From Xanthobacter autotrophicus (lineage in GTDB: Bacteria; Pseudomonadota; Alphaproteobacteria; Rhizobiales; Xanthobacteraceae), in assembly GCF_005871085.1 (NCBI RefSeq), contig NZ_VAUP01000015.1, positions 372,001 to 436,000 of the forward strand: DNA of 64,000 bases, written 5' to 3'. The position numbers and the translations under genes are program-made. The notes under the pieces are model-generated. The model saw only the letters and a list, made by a program, of their open reading frames with translations, was not told the origin of the DNA and did no database searches. Position 1 is the stretch's first letter, and the number at the start of each line of letters is the position of its first letter. Positions 56,644-64,000 of the stretch are shown here, piece after piece.

Positions 56644-57852
56644 TCAGTTGGCCGGGCGCAGCTTGGCGGCTTCGGCTTCCGGCGGCAGGTAGTCGGCGCC
56701 GGGCTTGAAGGTGAAGTTCACCATCACGCCCTTGCCGTCCTGCTGCGCGGTGGTGCCGATATAGGCGCCCAGCGTCGACTGGTGGTCGCCGGCGCGATAG
56801 ACGATGTCGCCGAAGGGGGTTGAAACCTTCAGGTTCTTCATGGCCTTGACGATGCCGTCGGTGGTGTGGTCGTCGGTAGCCTTCAGCACCGCGGCGATGG
56901 ACTTCACCGTCGAGTAGCCGACGATGGAGCCGAGGCGCGGATAGTCCTTGTGGAGCTGCTGGTAGGCGTCGAGGAACGCCTGATGCTCGGCGGTCTTGAT
57001 GCCGTACCAGGGATAGCCGGTGACGATCCAGCCTTCCGGCGTCTCGGTCTTCAGCGGGTCGAGATATTCCGGCTCGCCGGTGAGATAGCTCACCACCGCG
57101 CGGTCCTTGAAGATGCCGCGGGTATTGCCCTCGCGCACCAGCTTCACCAGGTCGCCGGCGAAGGTGGCGTTGAGGATGGCGTCGGGCTTGGCGGCGTCGA
57201 TGGCCTGAAGCACCGGGCCGGCGTCGATCTTGTTGAGCGGCGGCCACTGCTCGGCCACGAATTCCACATCCGGCCGCTTCTTCTTGAGCAGGTCCTTGAA
57301 CACCGCCACGAACGACTGACCGAATTCATAATTGGGGGCGATGGTGGCCCAGCGCTTGGCGGGCAGCTTTGCCGCCTCTTCCGCCAGCATGGCGGCCTGC
57401 ATGTAGTTCGAGGTGCGCAGGCGGAAGGTGTAGTCGTTGCCCTTCGACCAGACGATGGCATCGGTGAGCGGCTCGGCGGCGATGTAGACCACCTGCTTCT
57501 GCTTGGCGAAGTCCGCCAGAGCCAGCCCGACGTTGGAGAGGAAGCCGCCGGAGATCATCACAACACCATCGCGCGAGACCAGCTCGTTGGCGGCGGTGAG
57601 GGCGTCAGCGGGCTTGCCGCCGTCATCCTTGGAGATGATGACCAGCTTCTTGCCCTTGATGCCGCCGGCGTCGTTGATCTCCTTCAGCGCCAGTTCCATG
57701 CCCTTGCGATAGGGCTCGGTGAAGGCGGGCAGCGCCGAATAGGAATTGATCTCGCCCACCTTGATCTCGCCTTCGAGCGCCTTCGCGGCGCCGGAGGCGA
57801 GCAGCAGGGCGGCGAACGTCGCCCCGAATGTTGCACTGATGAGTTTCTTCAT
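56644..57852 (-). CDS. Branched-chain-type ABC importer substrate-binding protein, LivK family
   Basis: This 402-residue periplasmic protein captures solute for the LivHMGF-like importer. The signal peptide has core FGATFAALLLASGAAKALEG, with cleavage near the ALEG. Family blocks are IKVGEINSYSALPAFTEPYRKGMELALKEINDAGGIKGKKL, KPADALTAANELV and YEFGQSFVAVFKDLLKK. The mature chain lacks cysteine. The gene lies 53 bases after the AA_synth gene and leads the transport part of the operon. Nicotinate or 6-hydroxynicotinate is the expected ligand by context, but the binding site cannot be read directly. Confidence 0.9.
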   Translation of the reverse strand: MKKLISATFGATFAALLLASGAAKALEGEIKVGEINSYSALPAFTEPYRKGMELALKEINDAGGIKGKKLVIISKDDGGKPADALTAANELVSRDGVVMISGGFLSNVGLALADFAKQKQVVYIAAEPLTDAIVWSKGNDYTFRLRTSNYMQAAMLAEEAAKLPAKRWATIAPNYEFGQSFVAVFKDLLKKKRPDVEFVAEQWPPLNKIDAGPVLQAIDAAKPDAILNATFAGDLVKLVREGNTRGIFKDRAVVSYLTGEPEYLDPLKTETPEGWIVTGYPWYGIKTAEHQAFLDAYQQLHKDYPRLGSIVGYSTVKSIAAVLKATDDHTTDGIVKAMKNLKVSTPFGDIVYRAGDHQSTLGAYIGTTAQQDGKGVMVNFTFKPGADYLPPEAEAAKLRPAN

Positions 57853-57905
57853 GTGCTGTTCCCCTGTTTATCCGAAGTCCTGCACTACAGGCTGCGCCGC
57901 CCGGT

Positions 57906-58490
57906 TCAGCGCAAGCCGTCCTCACCCTTGATCTCGTCCGCCTTCAGCCCGCCGACGCGCGGCAGCGGCCGGCCGGAATCAGTCACCGCCACGGCCACCA
58001 CGATCTCATTGGCGCGGGGCGCGTCGGAAATGCTCACCTGCATGCCGTCGAAATGGCTGCGCACGAAGGCAGCGTCCTTGTGTCCCAAAGGAATGTCCAG
58101 CTCCGCGCCCAGCCCGCCGCGCCGCTTGGACGAGGGGATGAGCGCCGCGCCCTTGCCGAGCACCGCGCGCACCGGCGCGCCCATCTTGGGATGCAAGAGC
58201 GCGGCCGCATGCTCCAGCTCGCCGTTCTCGCCCACCAGCGCGGCCTTGCCGTAGCTCTGCGCCGCAGGCCCCTCGATGCCCAGCGCCGCCACGGCGCGGG
58301 CCGCCAGCAGGCCGCCCAGCTCCTCGCCCATGGCGATGAGGTCGGAGAGGTCTTCCACATAGGTACCGGCGAACGGGTTCTCGATCACCGCCACCGCCGC
58401 CGCCCGGCGGGTGGGCGGGGAGACGGGGCGGCCCATCTCCGTCCGCGTCTCCTCGACGATGGTGACGATCTTGCGGATTTTCGCGCTCAT
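57906..58490 (-). CDS. AA_synth-family protein (DUF1185), paralogue 1
   Basis: A 194-residue soluble protein of the AA_synth family (named amino-acid synthesis, but without a proven reaction). Conserved blocks shared with its neighbour are ENPFAGTYVED (37-47), YGKAALVG, GELEH (90-94), PSSK (119-122), H137 with D139, RSHFD (144-148) and SDAP (155-158). The many conserved Glu, His, Asp and Lys residues look like an active site. It overlaps paralogue 2 by four bases and has no signal peptide. Because the pair lies between 6-hydroxynicotinate reductase and the importer, a role in ring opening or later nitrogen release is likely. Confidence 0.85.
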   Translation of the reverse strand: MSAKIRKIVTIVEETRTEMGRPVSPPTRRAAAVAVIENPFAGTYVEDLSDLIAMGEELGGLLAARAVAALGIEGPAAQSYGKAALVGENGELEHAAALLHPKMGAPVRAVLGKGAALIPSSKRRGGLGAELDIPLGHKDAAFVRSHFDGMQVSISDAPRANEIVVAVAVTDSGRPLPRVGGLKADEIKGEDGLR

Positions 58491-59071
58491 CGCAGGCCGT
58501 CCCGCTTGGAGATGTCCGCCGCCGCGAGGCCACCCACGCGGGCATGGACGCGCGGCCCGCAGGTCATCACCAGCACCAGAGCGATCTCGTCGGCCTTGGG
58601 GGCGTCGGATACGCCGACTTCCATGGCGTCGAAGTGGCTCCGCACATAGGAGGCATCGCTATGGGTCACCGGCACGTCGAGGCGCGTGCCCGGCCCGCCC
58701 ACCTTCTTGGTGGAGGGCACGATGGCCAAAGCGTCGCCCAGGGCTTCGCGCATGGCGTAGCCGCCGGGAACATGCCACAGGGCGCCGTGCTCGATCTCGC
58801 CGGCGGCGCCCACGATGGCGCCCTTGCCATAGCCGTCCACGGCGGCCGGATCACCGCCGAGGGTCTTGACCAGCTCCTTCGCCATGGCGACGCCCAGCGG
58901 CTTCAGATCCTCCATGAAGGGCGCGATGTCCTCCACATAGCGGCCGGCATAGGGGTTCTCGATGACCGTGACGATGGCGGCGCGACGGCGCGGCGTGGCG
59001 GCGACGGGGCCGCCTTCGTGGAAGATCTCCTCCACGATCCGGACCTGCTTGCGGATCTTGACCTCAGGCAT
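58487..59071 (-). CDS. AA_synth-family protein (DUF1185), paralogue 2
   Basis: Also 194 residues and aligned end to end with paralogue 1: ENPYAGRYVED, YGKGAIVG, GEIEH, VRSHFDAM and SDAP are kept. The two differ most in residues 50-75 and 95-112. That leaves the likely catalytic set intact in both, so they may be subunits of one heteromer or act on successive substrates. The gene overlaps the UPF0280 gene by eight bases and paralogue 1 by four, so all three are translationally coupled. I cannot name the reaction. Confidence 0.85.
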   Translation of the reverse strand: MPEVKIRKQVRIVEEIFHEGGPVAATPRRRAAIVTVIENPYAGRYVEDIAPFMEDLKPLGVAMAKELVKTLGGDPAAVDGYGKGAIVGAAGEIEHGALWHVPGGYAMREALGDALAIVPSTKKVGGPGTRLDVPVTHSDASYVRSHFDAMEVGVSDAPKADEIALVLVMTCGPRVHARVGGLAAADISKRDGLR

Positions 59072-60020
59072 GAGCTGCTTCGCTTTCTTGTTGGCGGGCG
59101 AGGGACAAAGCGGAACGGCCGGGAAACCTCCCCTCGGCCGGATCGGTGGAAACGCTCACGCCCTGCAGATGCAGCGCGGCGGAGGAGATGAGGCCCCGCC
59201 CCACAAGGGCGGAGGCGCAGGCAAGGCCCTCCGCCAGCGCCTCATGGACCTCGGCGGGGGAAAGCTGCGGCACGGCGCGCGTCACCTTCAGCGGGCCGAG
59301 GTCGCTGTCGCTCTGCACCTCGCGGGCGGCCATGCGGACGATGCCGGGATGGCCGGGCAGGTTCACCGCATTGGCGATGACGGTGGCCGCCGCATCCGCC
59401 GCCGCGGCGGTGGGGGCAAGCACGGTGACGGCATCGGCGATGCCGAGGGAAAAGCTGCGCCCGCGCCAGCCCGAGGTGGCGATGCCGCGCACCGGGCTCT
59501 CCGCGCCCACCCGCGCCGTGCCGATGAGGCTCGGCCGGTCCGGGCGATCCACGAGGCCGGCCACATAGTCGGCCCCCGGCGCCAGATGAAGGGCGATATC
59601 GCCGCCATTGTTCACATAGGCGCGGGCGATGCCGGGCAGCGCCAGCGCTTCCAGCACCTCCTCGGCCACCGCGCCGGCCACCGCCGCCATGGGGGTGATG
59701 AAGCCGGCCCGGGCGTGGGGCTCAACCGCCGCCCACATGCGCCGGGCCACCTTCCCGTCGAGCGGGCAGGCCCCCGCATAGGCGGGACGGCGCAGCAAAG
59801 GCAGTTCCGCGCACAGCTCATCCAGCAGGCCAGTGAGCCGCGCCACCGCCGCCCGGTAGGCTGCCGCCACCTGCCGGGGATCGCCGCTCGCCTCCAAGAC
59901 GAGGTCGATGGGACCATCGTTCAGGTGCAGCCGGCGCCCGTCCGCAAGCAGCTTGACCTGCGGCGCGCGGGGCGCCACCGGCGGGGCTGCGAGGGGGGCG
60001 GACAATGCAGCATTCAGCAT
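59064..60020 (-). CDS. UPF0280-family protein (ApbE-like fold)
   Basis: A 318-residue soluble protein of the UPF0280 family, related in fold to the FAD-transferase ApbE and without an assigned function. Typical blocks are ITPMAAVAGAVAEEVLEAL, ARAYVNNGGDIALHL, VRGIATSGWRGRSFSLGIADAVTVLA, and DAAATVIANAVNLPG. ATG 60020 follows the reductase stop by five bases. The short N-terminal 30 residues are alanine/proline-rich. Members are found beside 6-hydroxynicotinate reductase and AA_synth genes, as here, so a pathway role (flavin attachment or substrate hydrolysis) is inferred only. Confidence 0.85.
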   Translation of the reverse strand: MLNAALSAPLAAPPVAPRAPQVKLLADGRRLHLNDGPIDLVLEASGDPRQVAAAYRAAVARLTGLLDELCAELPLLRRPAYAGACPLDGKVARRMWAAVEPHARAGFITPMAAVAGAVAEEVLEALALPGIARAYVNNGGDIALHLAPGADYVAGLVDRPDRPSLIGTARVGAESPVRGIATSGWRGRSFSLGIADAVTVLAPTAAAADAAATVIANAVNLPGHPGIVRMAAREVQSDSDLGPLKVTRAVPQLSPAEVHEALAEGLACASALVGRGLISSAALHLQGVSVSTDPAEGRFPGRSALSLARQQESEAAHA

Positions 60021-60025
60021 GGCCG

Positions 60026-61531
60026 TCAGCCTTGCGAGCGGGTCGAGAGCGGCCAGGGATTGTCGCCGATGGGCGCCACTTCCCGCACGCTGTCGCGGTG
60101 AAGGATATCGCCCACCGGCCGCACATGGTCCATGTGCCCGCCGAGCGCGGCGTAGGCCTCCAGCGTCAGCGTGAACTCGATGGGTGCCACGAGAGCCGGC
60201 GTGGGCACATAGCCGAAAGCATTCTCCGGCACCCGCATCACATCCACCATGAAGGTGATGCCGCCGCCCGGCCAGACGTAGACCGGCGCGCCGCCGCAGG
60301 TGACACGGGTGATGGCCTCCTTCACCGAGCGGGTGAGCCGCACCGGATTTTCCGTCACCCCCGCGCGCAGCGATCCGCCGGCCCCGGCCATGAACAGCAC
60401 GGACGACAGCGCCGGCTCGCAATTCTCGCGGATGCGCTCCACGGAGGGGGCGAGATCTTGCGGGATGTCGGCCTCGCGCGGCACCAGGTTTTCGTCGAGC
60501 ACATAATAGCCGAAATGCTCGCCGGTGGTGGAGACCAGCAGCAGCCGCAGGCCGGGCCAGGCCGCCTTGGCATCGAACGCGCCGAGGATGGAGAGCGGAT
60601 CGGAAATATTGGTGCCGCCCCAGCCCAGCCCCGGCTCGGCCACCTGGAAATAGCGGCCGGGGGTGGAGCGGCGGCCCTTCATGCGGATGCCGGTGTCGCG
60701 CACGCCCAGAAGCTTGCCGGCCTGATGCTCGGAGAGGACGCCGGTGATGTGGTCGTCCACCACCACCACCTCGTCCACCTTGCCGAACCATTGCCGCGCG
60801 AACATGCCGATGGTGGCGGAGCCGCAGCCCACCCGCATGCGTTCTTCCTGCGATCCATTGACGATGGGCGCATGGCCGGCCTGCACGATGATGCTCGCGC
60901 CACCATCCACGGTGAGTTCCACCGGCTTGGCATTGCACAGGTCGAGGAGCGCCTCGCAGGTGACGCGGCCTTCCTTCTTGGCCCCGCCGGTGAGGTGGTG
61001 GACCCCGCCCAGCGACAGCATCTGCGAACCGTATTCAGAGGTGGTGACATGGCCCACCGGCTCGCCGGCCACGCGCACGGTGGCCTGCTCCGGGCCAAGG
61101 AAGCGATCGGTGTCGATCTTCACCTTCACGCCGGCATAGGAAAAGATGCCCTCCGTGACCACGGTCACCATGTCCACGCCGTTCACCTCGGCAGAGACGA
61201 TGAAGGGGGCGGGCTTGTAGTCGGGATAGGTGGTGCCGGAGCCCACGGCGGTGACGAAGGTGCCGCCATCGGCCACCAGGCGCCCGTCCCAGTCGCCGCC
61301 GCGATCGAAGGGCACCACCTTGCCGCCCTGCTCCAGCGTGCGGTCGAGGATAACGTGGGGATCGACGCGGATCAGCTCGCCGGCGCGGTTGGCGTAGCGA
61401 TCGCAGGCACCGGTGTTGCCGGGCTTGATGTAGCACATGACCGGGCAGGCATCGCAGCGGATCTTGTCGTCGGCAGCCGATGCGGCGACGGGGGTCTGGC
61501 CTGAGGCGTCGCCTTGGATGTTCTGCGCCAT
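60026..61531 (-). CDS. 6-hydroxynicotinate reductase
   Basis: This iron-sulfur enzyme reduces 6-hydroxynicotinate to 1,4,5,6-tetrahydro-6-oxonicotinate, the step that breaks aromaticity in the reductive nicotinate pathway known in Azorhizobium and Eubacterium barkeri. The 501-residue product has a four-cysteine cluster near the N-terminus: Cys26, Cys29, Cys33 and Cys43 (RCDACPVMCY ... GACDRY), suited to a [4Fe-4S] centre. Further family blocks are GTTYPDYKPAPFIVSAEVNGVDMVT and SEYGSQMLSLGGVHHLTGG. It leads the long minus-strand operon and faces the nicotinate dehydrogenase genes. The assignment rests on recognised family sequence plus this context. Confidence 0.88.
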   Translation of the reverse strand: MAQNIQGDASGQTPVAASAADDKIRCDACPVMCYIKPGNTGACDRYANRAGELIRVDPHVILDRTLEQGGKVVPFDRGGDWDGRLVADGGTFVTAVGSGTTYPDYKPAPFIVSAEVNGVDMVTVVTEGIFSYAGVKVKIDTDRFLGPEQATVRVAGEPVGHVTTSEYGSQMLSLGGVHHLTGGAKKEGRVTCEALLDLCNAKPVELTVDGGASIIVQAGHAPIVNGSQEERMRVGCGSATIGMFARQWFGKVDEVVVVDDHITGVLSEHQAGKLLGVRDTGIRMKGRRSTPGRYFQVAEPGLGWGGTNISDPLSILGAFDAKAAWPGLRLLLVSTTGEHFGYYVLDENLVPREADIPQDLAPSVERIRENCEPALSSVLFMAGAGGSLRAGVTENPVRLTRSVKEAITRVTCGGAPVYVWPGGGITFMVDVMRVPENAFGYVPTPALVAPIEFTLTLEAYAALGGHMDHVRPVGDILHRDSVREVAPIGDNPWPLSTRSQG

Positions 61532-61580
61532 GGAGGGCGGGCTCCGGCCCCGGCGGACAGCCGGCGGGGCGATTTCGATT

Positions 61581-61602
61581 TCATATGTACACTAATGAAA
61601 AA
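61581..61602. promoter_or_regulatory. Candidate MarR-type operator upstream of 6-hydroxynicotinate reductase
   Basis: Arms TTTCAT and ATGAAA flank a ten-base centre, ATGTACACTA, containing GTAC. The element is AT-rich in GC-rich surroundings and lies 50-71 bases before the reductase ATG, where an RNA-polymerase site is expected. It has the size of a MarR operator and the operon encodes one MarR protein. The link is inference. Confidence 0.5.
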
Positions 61603-61875
61603 GGAGCAGCCCAAAGTGTCAAGCACAAGGATGAGGCACGCCGCCCGAAGAGGCAGCAGACCTGTCCTATCCTTTTGCGGCCACAGGTTTATGACCTGTC
61701 ATGCGCCGCTTCAGGGCGGGTGGGCGCGCCGCGCATTTGTGCGCAGTGCGCGCTTGACGCCAGATCATTCGTATAGAAACAATCCAGGGAAGCGTGAGGC
61801 GTGTCGCCTCGCGCTGTGAGCGTTTTAAAGTTCGACGCGATGGGCTTTTTCTCACCCCTTCCGCCCTCTACCGCC

Positions 61876-61983
61876 GTCATGGCCGGGCTTGTCCCAGCCA
61901 TCCACGCGGGGAGGCTGGGATCGGTTTTCGGACGTTGTCCCAAGCCGCTCGGCGTGGATGCCCGGGACGAGCCCGGGCATGAC
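61876..61983. repeat. Long intergenic inverted repeat
   Basis: Two 32-base arms (61876-61907 and 61952-61983) match in 28 positions and are separated by 44 bases. Each arm begins with GTCATG and ends with CATCCACGC (read inward). The element could fold into a cruciform or RNA stem. Similar GTCATG-GCCGGGCTT elements recur between genes in this bacterial order. Confidence 0.8.
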
Positions 61984-62064
61984 ATCGCGCGGGAGGCAAG
62001 TTCGGCCGAGTTGTCAAACATGCTCTTAAACACTGGCACGTCCGAATAGCGGACCGAAACGAAG

Positions 62065-62538
62065 ATGTCCGAGCCGGTTCAATTTCAGGTGAATGGCACA
62101 GCGCACGCGTTCGCGCTGCCCCGCTCCACGCCCCTCATCTATGTGCTGCGCAACGACCTGGGCCTCAACGGCCCCAAGTTCGGCTGCGGGCTGGGGGAGT
62201 GCGGCGCCTGCACCGTGCTCATGGACGGCGTCGCCGCCCGCTCCTGCGTCACCACCTTGGGCACGGCGGAGGGGCGCGCCATCACCACGCTGGAGGGCCT
62301 CGGCACCCTTGCGGCGCCCCACCCCGTGCAGGCCGCCTTCATCGCCGAGCAGGCAGCGCAATGCGGCTACTGCCTGAATGGCATGATCATGACCACCGTC
62401 GCCTTCCTCGCCCGCACCCCCTCGCCCACGGAGGACGAGGTCCGCGCCGCCCTGCGCTACAATCTGTGCCGGTGCGGGACCCATGTGGAGATCCTGCGCG
62501 CGGTGATGCGCGCCGCCCACGGGGAGGCAAGCGAATGA
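62065..62538 (+). CDS. Nicotinate dehydrogenase small subunit, [2Fe-2S] (NicA-like)
   Basis: The small subunit of a xanthine-dehydrogenase-family molybdenum hydroxylase passes electrons from the molybdenum centre. The 157-residue product has both [2Fe-2S] motifs: the plant-ferredoxin-like Cys41, Cys46, Cys49 and Cys61 (GCGLGECGACTVL), and the helical-bundle Cys100, Cys103, Cys135 and Cys137 (CGYC ... CRC). Length and sequence resemble NicA of Pseudomonas putida, which with NicB makes 6-hydroxynicotinate from nicotinate. The ATG of the next gene overlaps its stop (ATGA). The NicA role is supported by the reductase next door. Confidence 0.85.
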   Translation: MSEPVQFQVNGTAHAFALPRSTPLIYVLRNDLGLNGPKFGCGLGECGACTVLMDGVAARSCVTTLGTAEGRAITTLEGLGTLAAPHPVQAAFIAEQAAQCGYCLNGMIMTTVAFLARTPSPTEDEVRAALRYNLCRCGTHVEILRAVMRAAHGEASE

Positions 62539-64000
62539 CCGAGCCGCGCCCGGACAAGAACCAGATCCTCGCCGCCACCGGCACTCTCTGCGTGCTGCGG
62601 CCGGCGCAATCCGTCGCCGGCCTCCAGCGCAGCGCCATGCCACGGGACGGCGCCCTCGACCTGTTCCTGCTGGTGGACGACACCGGCGCCGTCACCGCTT
62701 TCAACGGCCATGTGGACCTCGGCACCGGCATCCGCACGGCGCTGACCCAGATCGTGGCCGAGGAGCTGGACGTGGCGCTGGAGCGCGTCACCATGGTGCT
62801 CGGCCACACCGGCCTTGCGCCCAACCAGGGCGCCACCATCGCCTCCGATTCCATCCAGGTCTCCGCCCAGCCCCTGCGCCGCGCCGCCGCGCAGGCCCGC
62901 CACCGGCTGGTGGAACTCGCCGCCGAGACGCTGGGGCTGGACGCCGACACGCTGGAGGTGGAGGACGGCATCGTCCGCCCCCGCGACGGCGGCAATGCCG
63001 GCCTCACCTACGCCGATCTGCTGAAGGGCCGCGCCGAGCGCCTGCTTCTTTCCGACGACATCCCGGTGAAGCCCGCCAGCGCCCACCGCATCGTCGGCCA
63101 GCGGGTGCCGCGGGTGGACATCCCCGCCAAGGCCACGGGCAGCTTCACCTATGTGCATGACGTGCGCGTGCCCGCCATGCTGCACGGCCGCGTGGTGCGC
63201 CCGCCCTATGCCGGCATCGACGCGGGCGAGTTCGTCGGCAAAAGCCTCATCTGGGTGGATGAGGCCTCGGTGGCGCATATTCCCGGCATGGTGGCGGTGG
63301 TCACCATGGGCGATTTCGTGGGCGTGGTGGCCGAACGCGAGGAGCAGGCCGCCGAAGCCGCCCGTCGCCTGAAGGTGGAGTGGAAGCCCACCCCCACCCT
63401 GCCCGACCTCGACAACGTGGAGAACGCGCTGCGCGCGATCCCAGCCGAGAACCGGCGCACCCTGCATGAGCGCGGCGACCCCGACGCCGCCCGCGCGGCC
63501 GCAGCCGAGACCCTCGACCGCACTTATGTGTGGCCCTACCAGATGCACGCCTCCATCGGCCCCTCGTGCGCGGTGGCGAATGTGGGCGAGGATGGCGCCA
63601 CTATCTGGGCCGGCACGCAGAATCCCTATCCCCTGCGCATGGATATCGCCCTGCTGCTGGGCCTGCCGGAAGAGGCGGTGGAGATCGTCCGCTTCGAGGC
63701 CGCCGGCTGCTATGGCCGCAATTGCGCGGACGACGTGGCCGCCGACGCCGCCCTGCTGTCGCGCGCCGTGGGCCGTCCGGTGCGGGTGCAGCTGACCCGC
63801 GAGCAGGAGCATGCATGGGAGCCCAAGGGCGCCGCCCAGCTCATGCAGGTGAAGGGCGGCCTCAACGCCGACGGCACACCTGCGGCCTACGATTTCAACA
63901 CCCGCTATCCCTCCAACGCGGCGGTGACCCTGGCGCTGCTGCTGACGGGACGGGTGCCGGCGGACAATCCCGTGTTCGAGATGGGCGACCGCACCGCCAT
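62535..64000 (+). CDS. Nicotinate dehydrogenase large, molybdopterin-binding subunit (NicB-like; 3' end outside window)
   Basis: The frame starts at ATG 62535, overlapping the small-subunit stop by four bases, and is open to the last base, giving 488 codons without a stop. It reads as an aldehyde-oxidase/xanthine-dehydrogenase-type Mo subunit. The molybdopterin domain starts with LVDDTGAVTAFNGHVDLGTGIRTALTQIVAEELDV, and a Q-x-x-H-like ASIGPSCAVAN block follows. YGRNCADDVAADAALLSRAVGRPVRVQLTREQE is the typical MoCoBD stretch. No FAD subunit lies between this gene and the [2Fe-2S] subunit. NicB of Pseudomonas carries C-terminal cytochrome c domains; whether this one does cannot be seen here. 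Confidence 0.85.
   Translation, partial: MTEPRPDKNQILAATGTLCVLRPAQSVAGLQRSAMPRDGALDLFLLVDDTGAVTAFNGHVDLGTGIRTALTQIVAEELDVALERVTMVLGHTGLAPNQGATIASDSIQVSAQPLRRAAAQARHRLVELAAETLGLDADTLEVEDGIVRPRDGGNAGLTYADLLKGRAERLLLSDDIPVKPASAHRIVGQRVPRVDIPAKATGSFTYVHDVRVPAMLHGRVVRPPYAGIDAGEFVGKSLIWVDEASVAHIPGMVAVVTMGDFVGVVAEREEQAAEAARRLKVEWKPTPTLPDLDNVENALRAIPAENRRTLHERGDPDAARAAAAETLDRTYVWPYQMHASIGPSCAVANVGEDGATIWAGTQNPYPLRMDIALLLGLPEEAVEIVRFEAAGCYGRNCADDVAADAALLSRAVGRPVRVQLTREQEHAWEPKGAAQLMQVKGGLNADGTPAAYDFNTRYPSNAAVTLALLLTGRVPADNPVFEMGDRTA

Larger units (their letters stand above)
61532..62064. other. Divergent control region of the nicotinate locus
   Basis: The 533 bases between the reductase (minus) and the NicA-like gene (plus) hold no gene. 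Next to the reductase is a 22-bp palindrome (61581-61602); further on is a long inverted repeat (61876-61983). Promoters for both directions are expected here. A plus-strand frame at 61801 overlaps the repeat and is not a gene. Confidence 0.65.

Noticed and set aside
61801-62049. Small plus-strand frame before the NicA-like gene
   Set aside because: It translates the long inverted repeat and is therefore repeat DNA, not a gene.

Overview
The window reads as about 64 kb of chromosome from a high-GC alphaproteobacterium of the order Hyphomicrobiales (Rhizobiales). Direct pointers are an ExoR-type periplasmic regulator, a PopZ polar organiser, the block pcm / tolC-type OMP / popZ / valS, a SPOR / argS / dgt / erpA block, and palindromic intergenic repeats of the kind common in this order. 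A 6-hydroxynicotinate reductase cluster of the type known from Azorhizobium makes a Xanthobacteraceae-like host my best guess; that last step is inference.

Layout. 1-8.3 kb: end of a sulfonate/nitrate-type ABC permease, a decayed flavin monooxygenase remnant, and a Dpp/Opp-type operon on the minus strand with two tandem substrate-binding proteins. 8.3-9 kb: scarred spacer with a frameshifted LysR remnant. 9-12.7 kb: dusA, a TauE/SafE exporter, a secreted protein of unknown function and a DUF815 ATPase. 12.7-24 kb: SPOR protein, argS, dGTPase-like gene and erpA, an orphan AlgI/AlgX-like acetylation pair, xthA, a GFA protein, a small unknown gene and exoR. 24-31.5 kb: valS, popZ, TolC-family OMP, pcm-like methyltransferase and a class III truncated haemoglobin. 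31.5-40 kb: a glycosyltransferase, tRNA-Cys, an ABC exporter, tRNA-Asn, gabT and a MacAB-like efflux operon. 40-46.6 kb: tamB and tamA. 46.9-52 kb: a Na/phosphate symporter and an ahpC-ahpF-oxyR peroxide operon with a recognisable tandem OxyR site.

52.4-64 kb is the most coherent accessory system: a nicotinate-catabolism locus. A NicA-like [2Fe-2S] subunit and a NicB-like molybdenum subunit (running off the window) on the plus strand face a long minus-strand operon. That operon holds 6-hydroxynicotinate reductase, a UPF0280 protein, two paralogous AA_synth-family proteins, a branched-chain-type ABC importer (binding protein, fused LivHM permease, LivG, LivF) and a terminal NicR-like MarR regulator. 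The gene order suggests uptake of nicotinate or a relative, hydroxylation to 6-hydroxynicotinate, and reductive ring opening. The UPF0280 and AA_synth proteins are the candidates for unassigned steps.

Most of the long open frames opposite these genes are GC-driven shadows and are left out. Start sites were chosen by Shine-Dalgarno context, overlap with the upstream gene and family N-termini.
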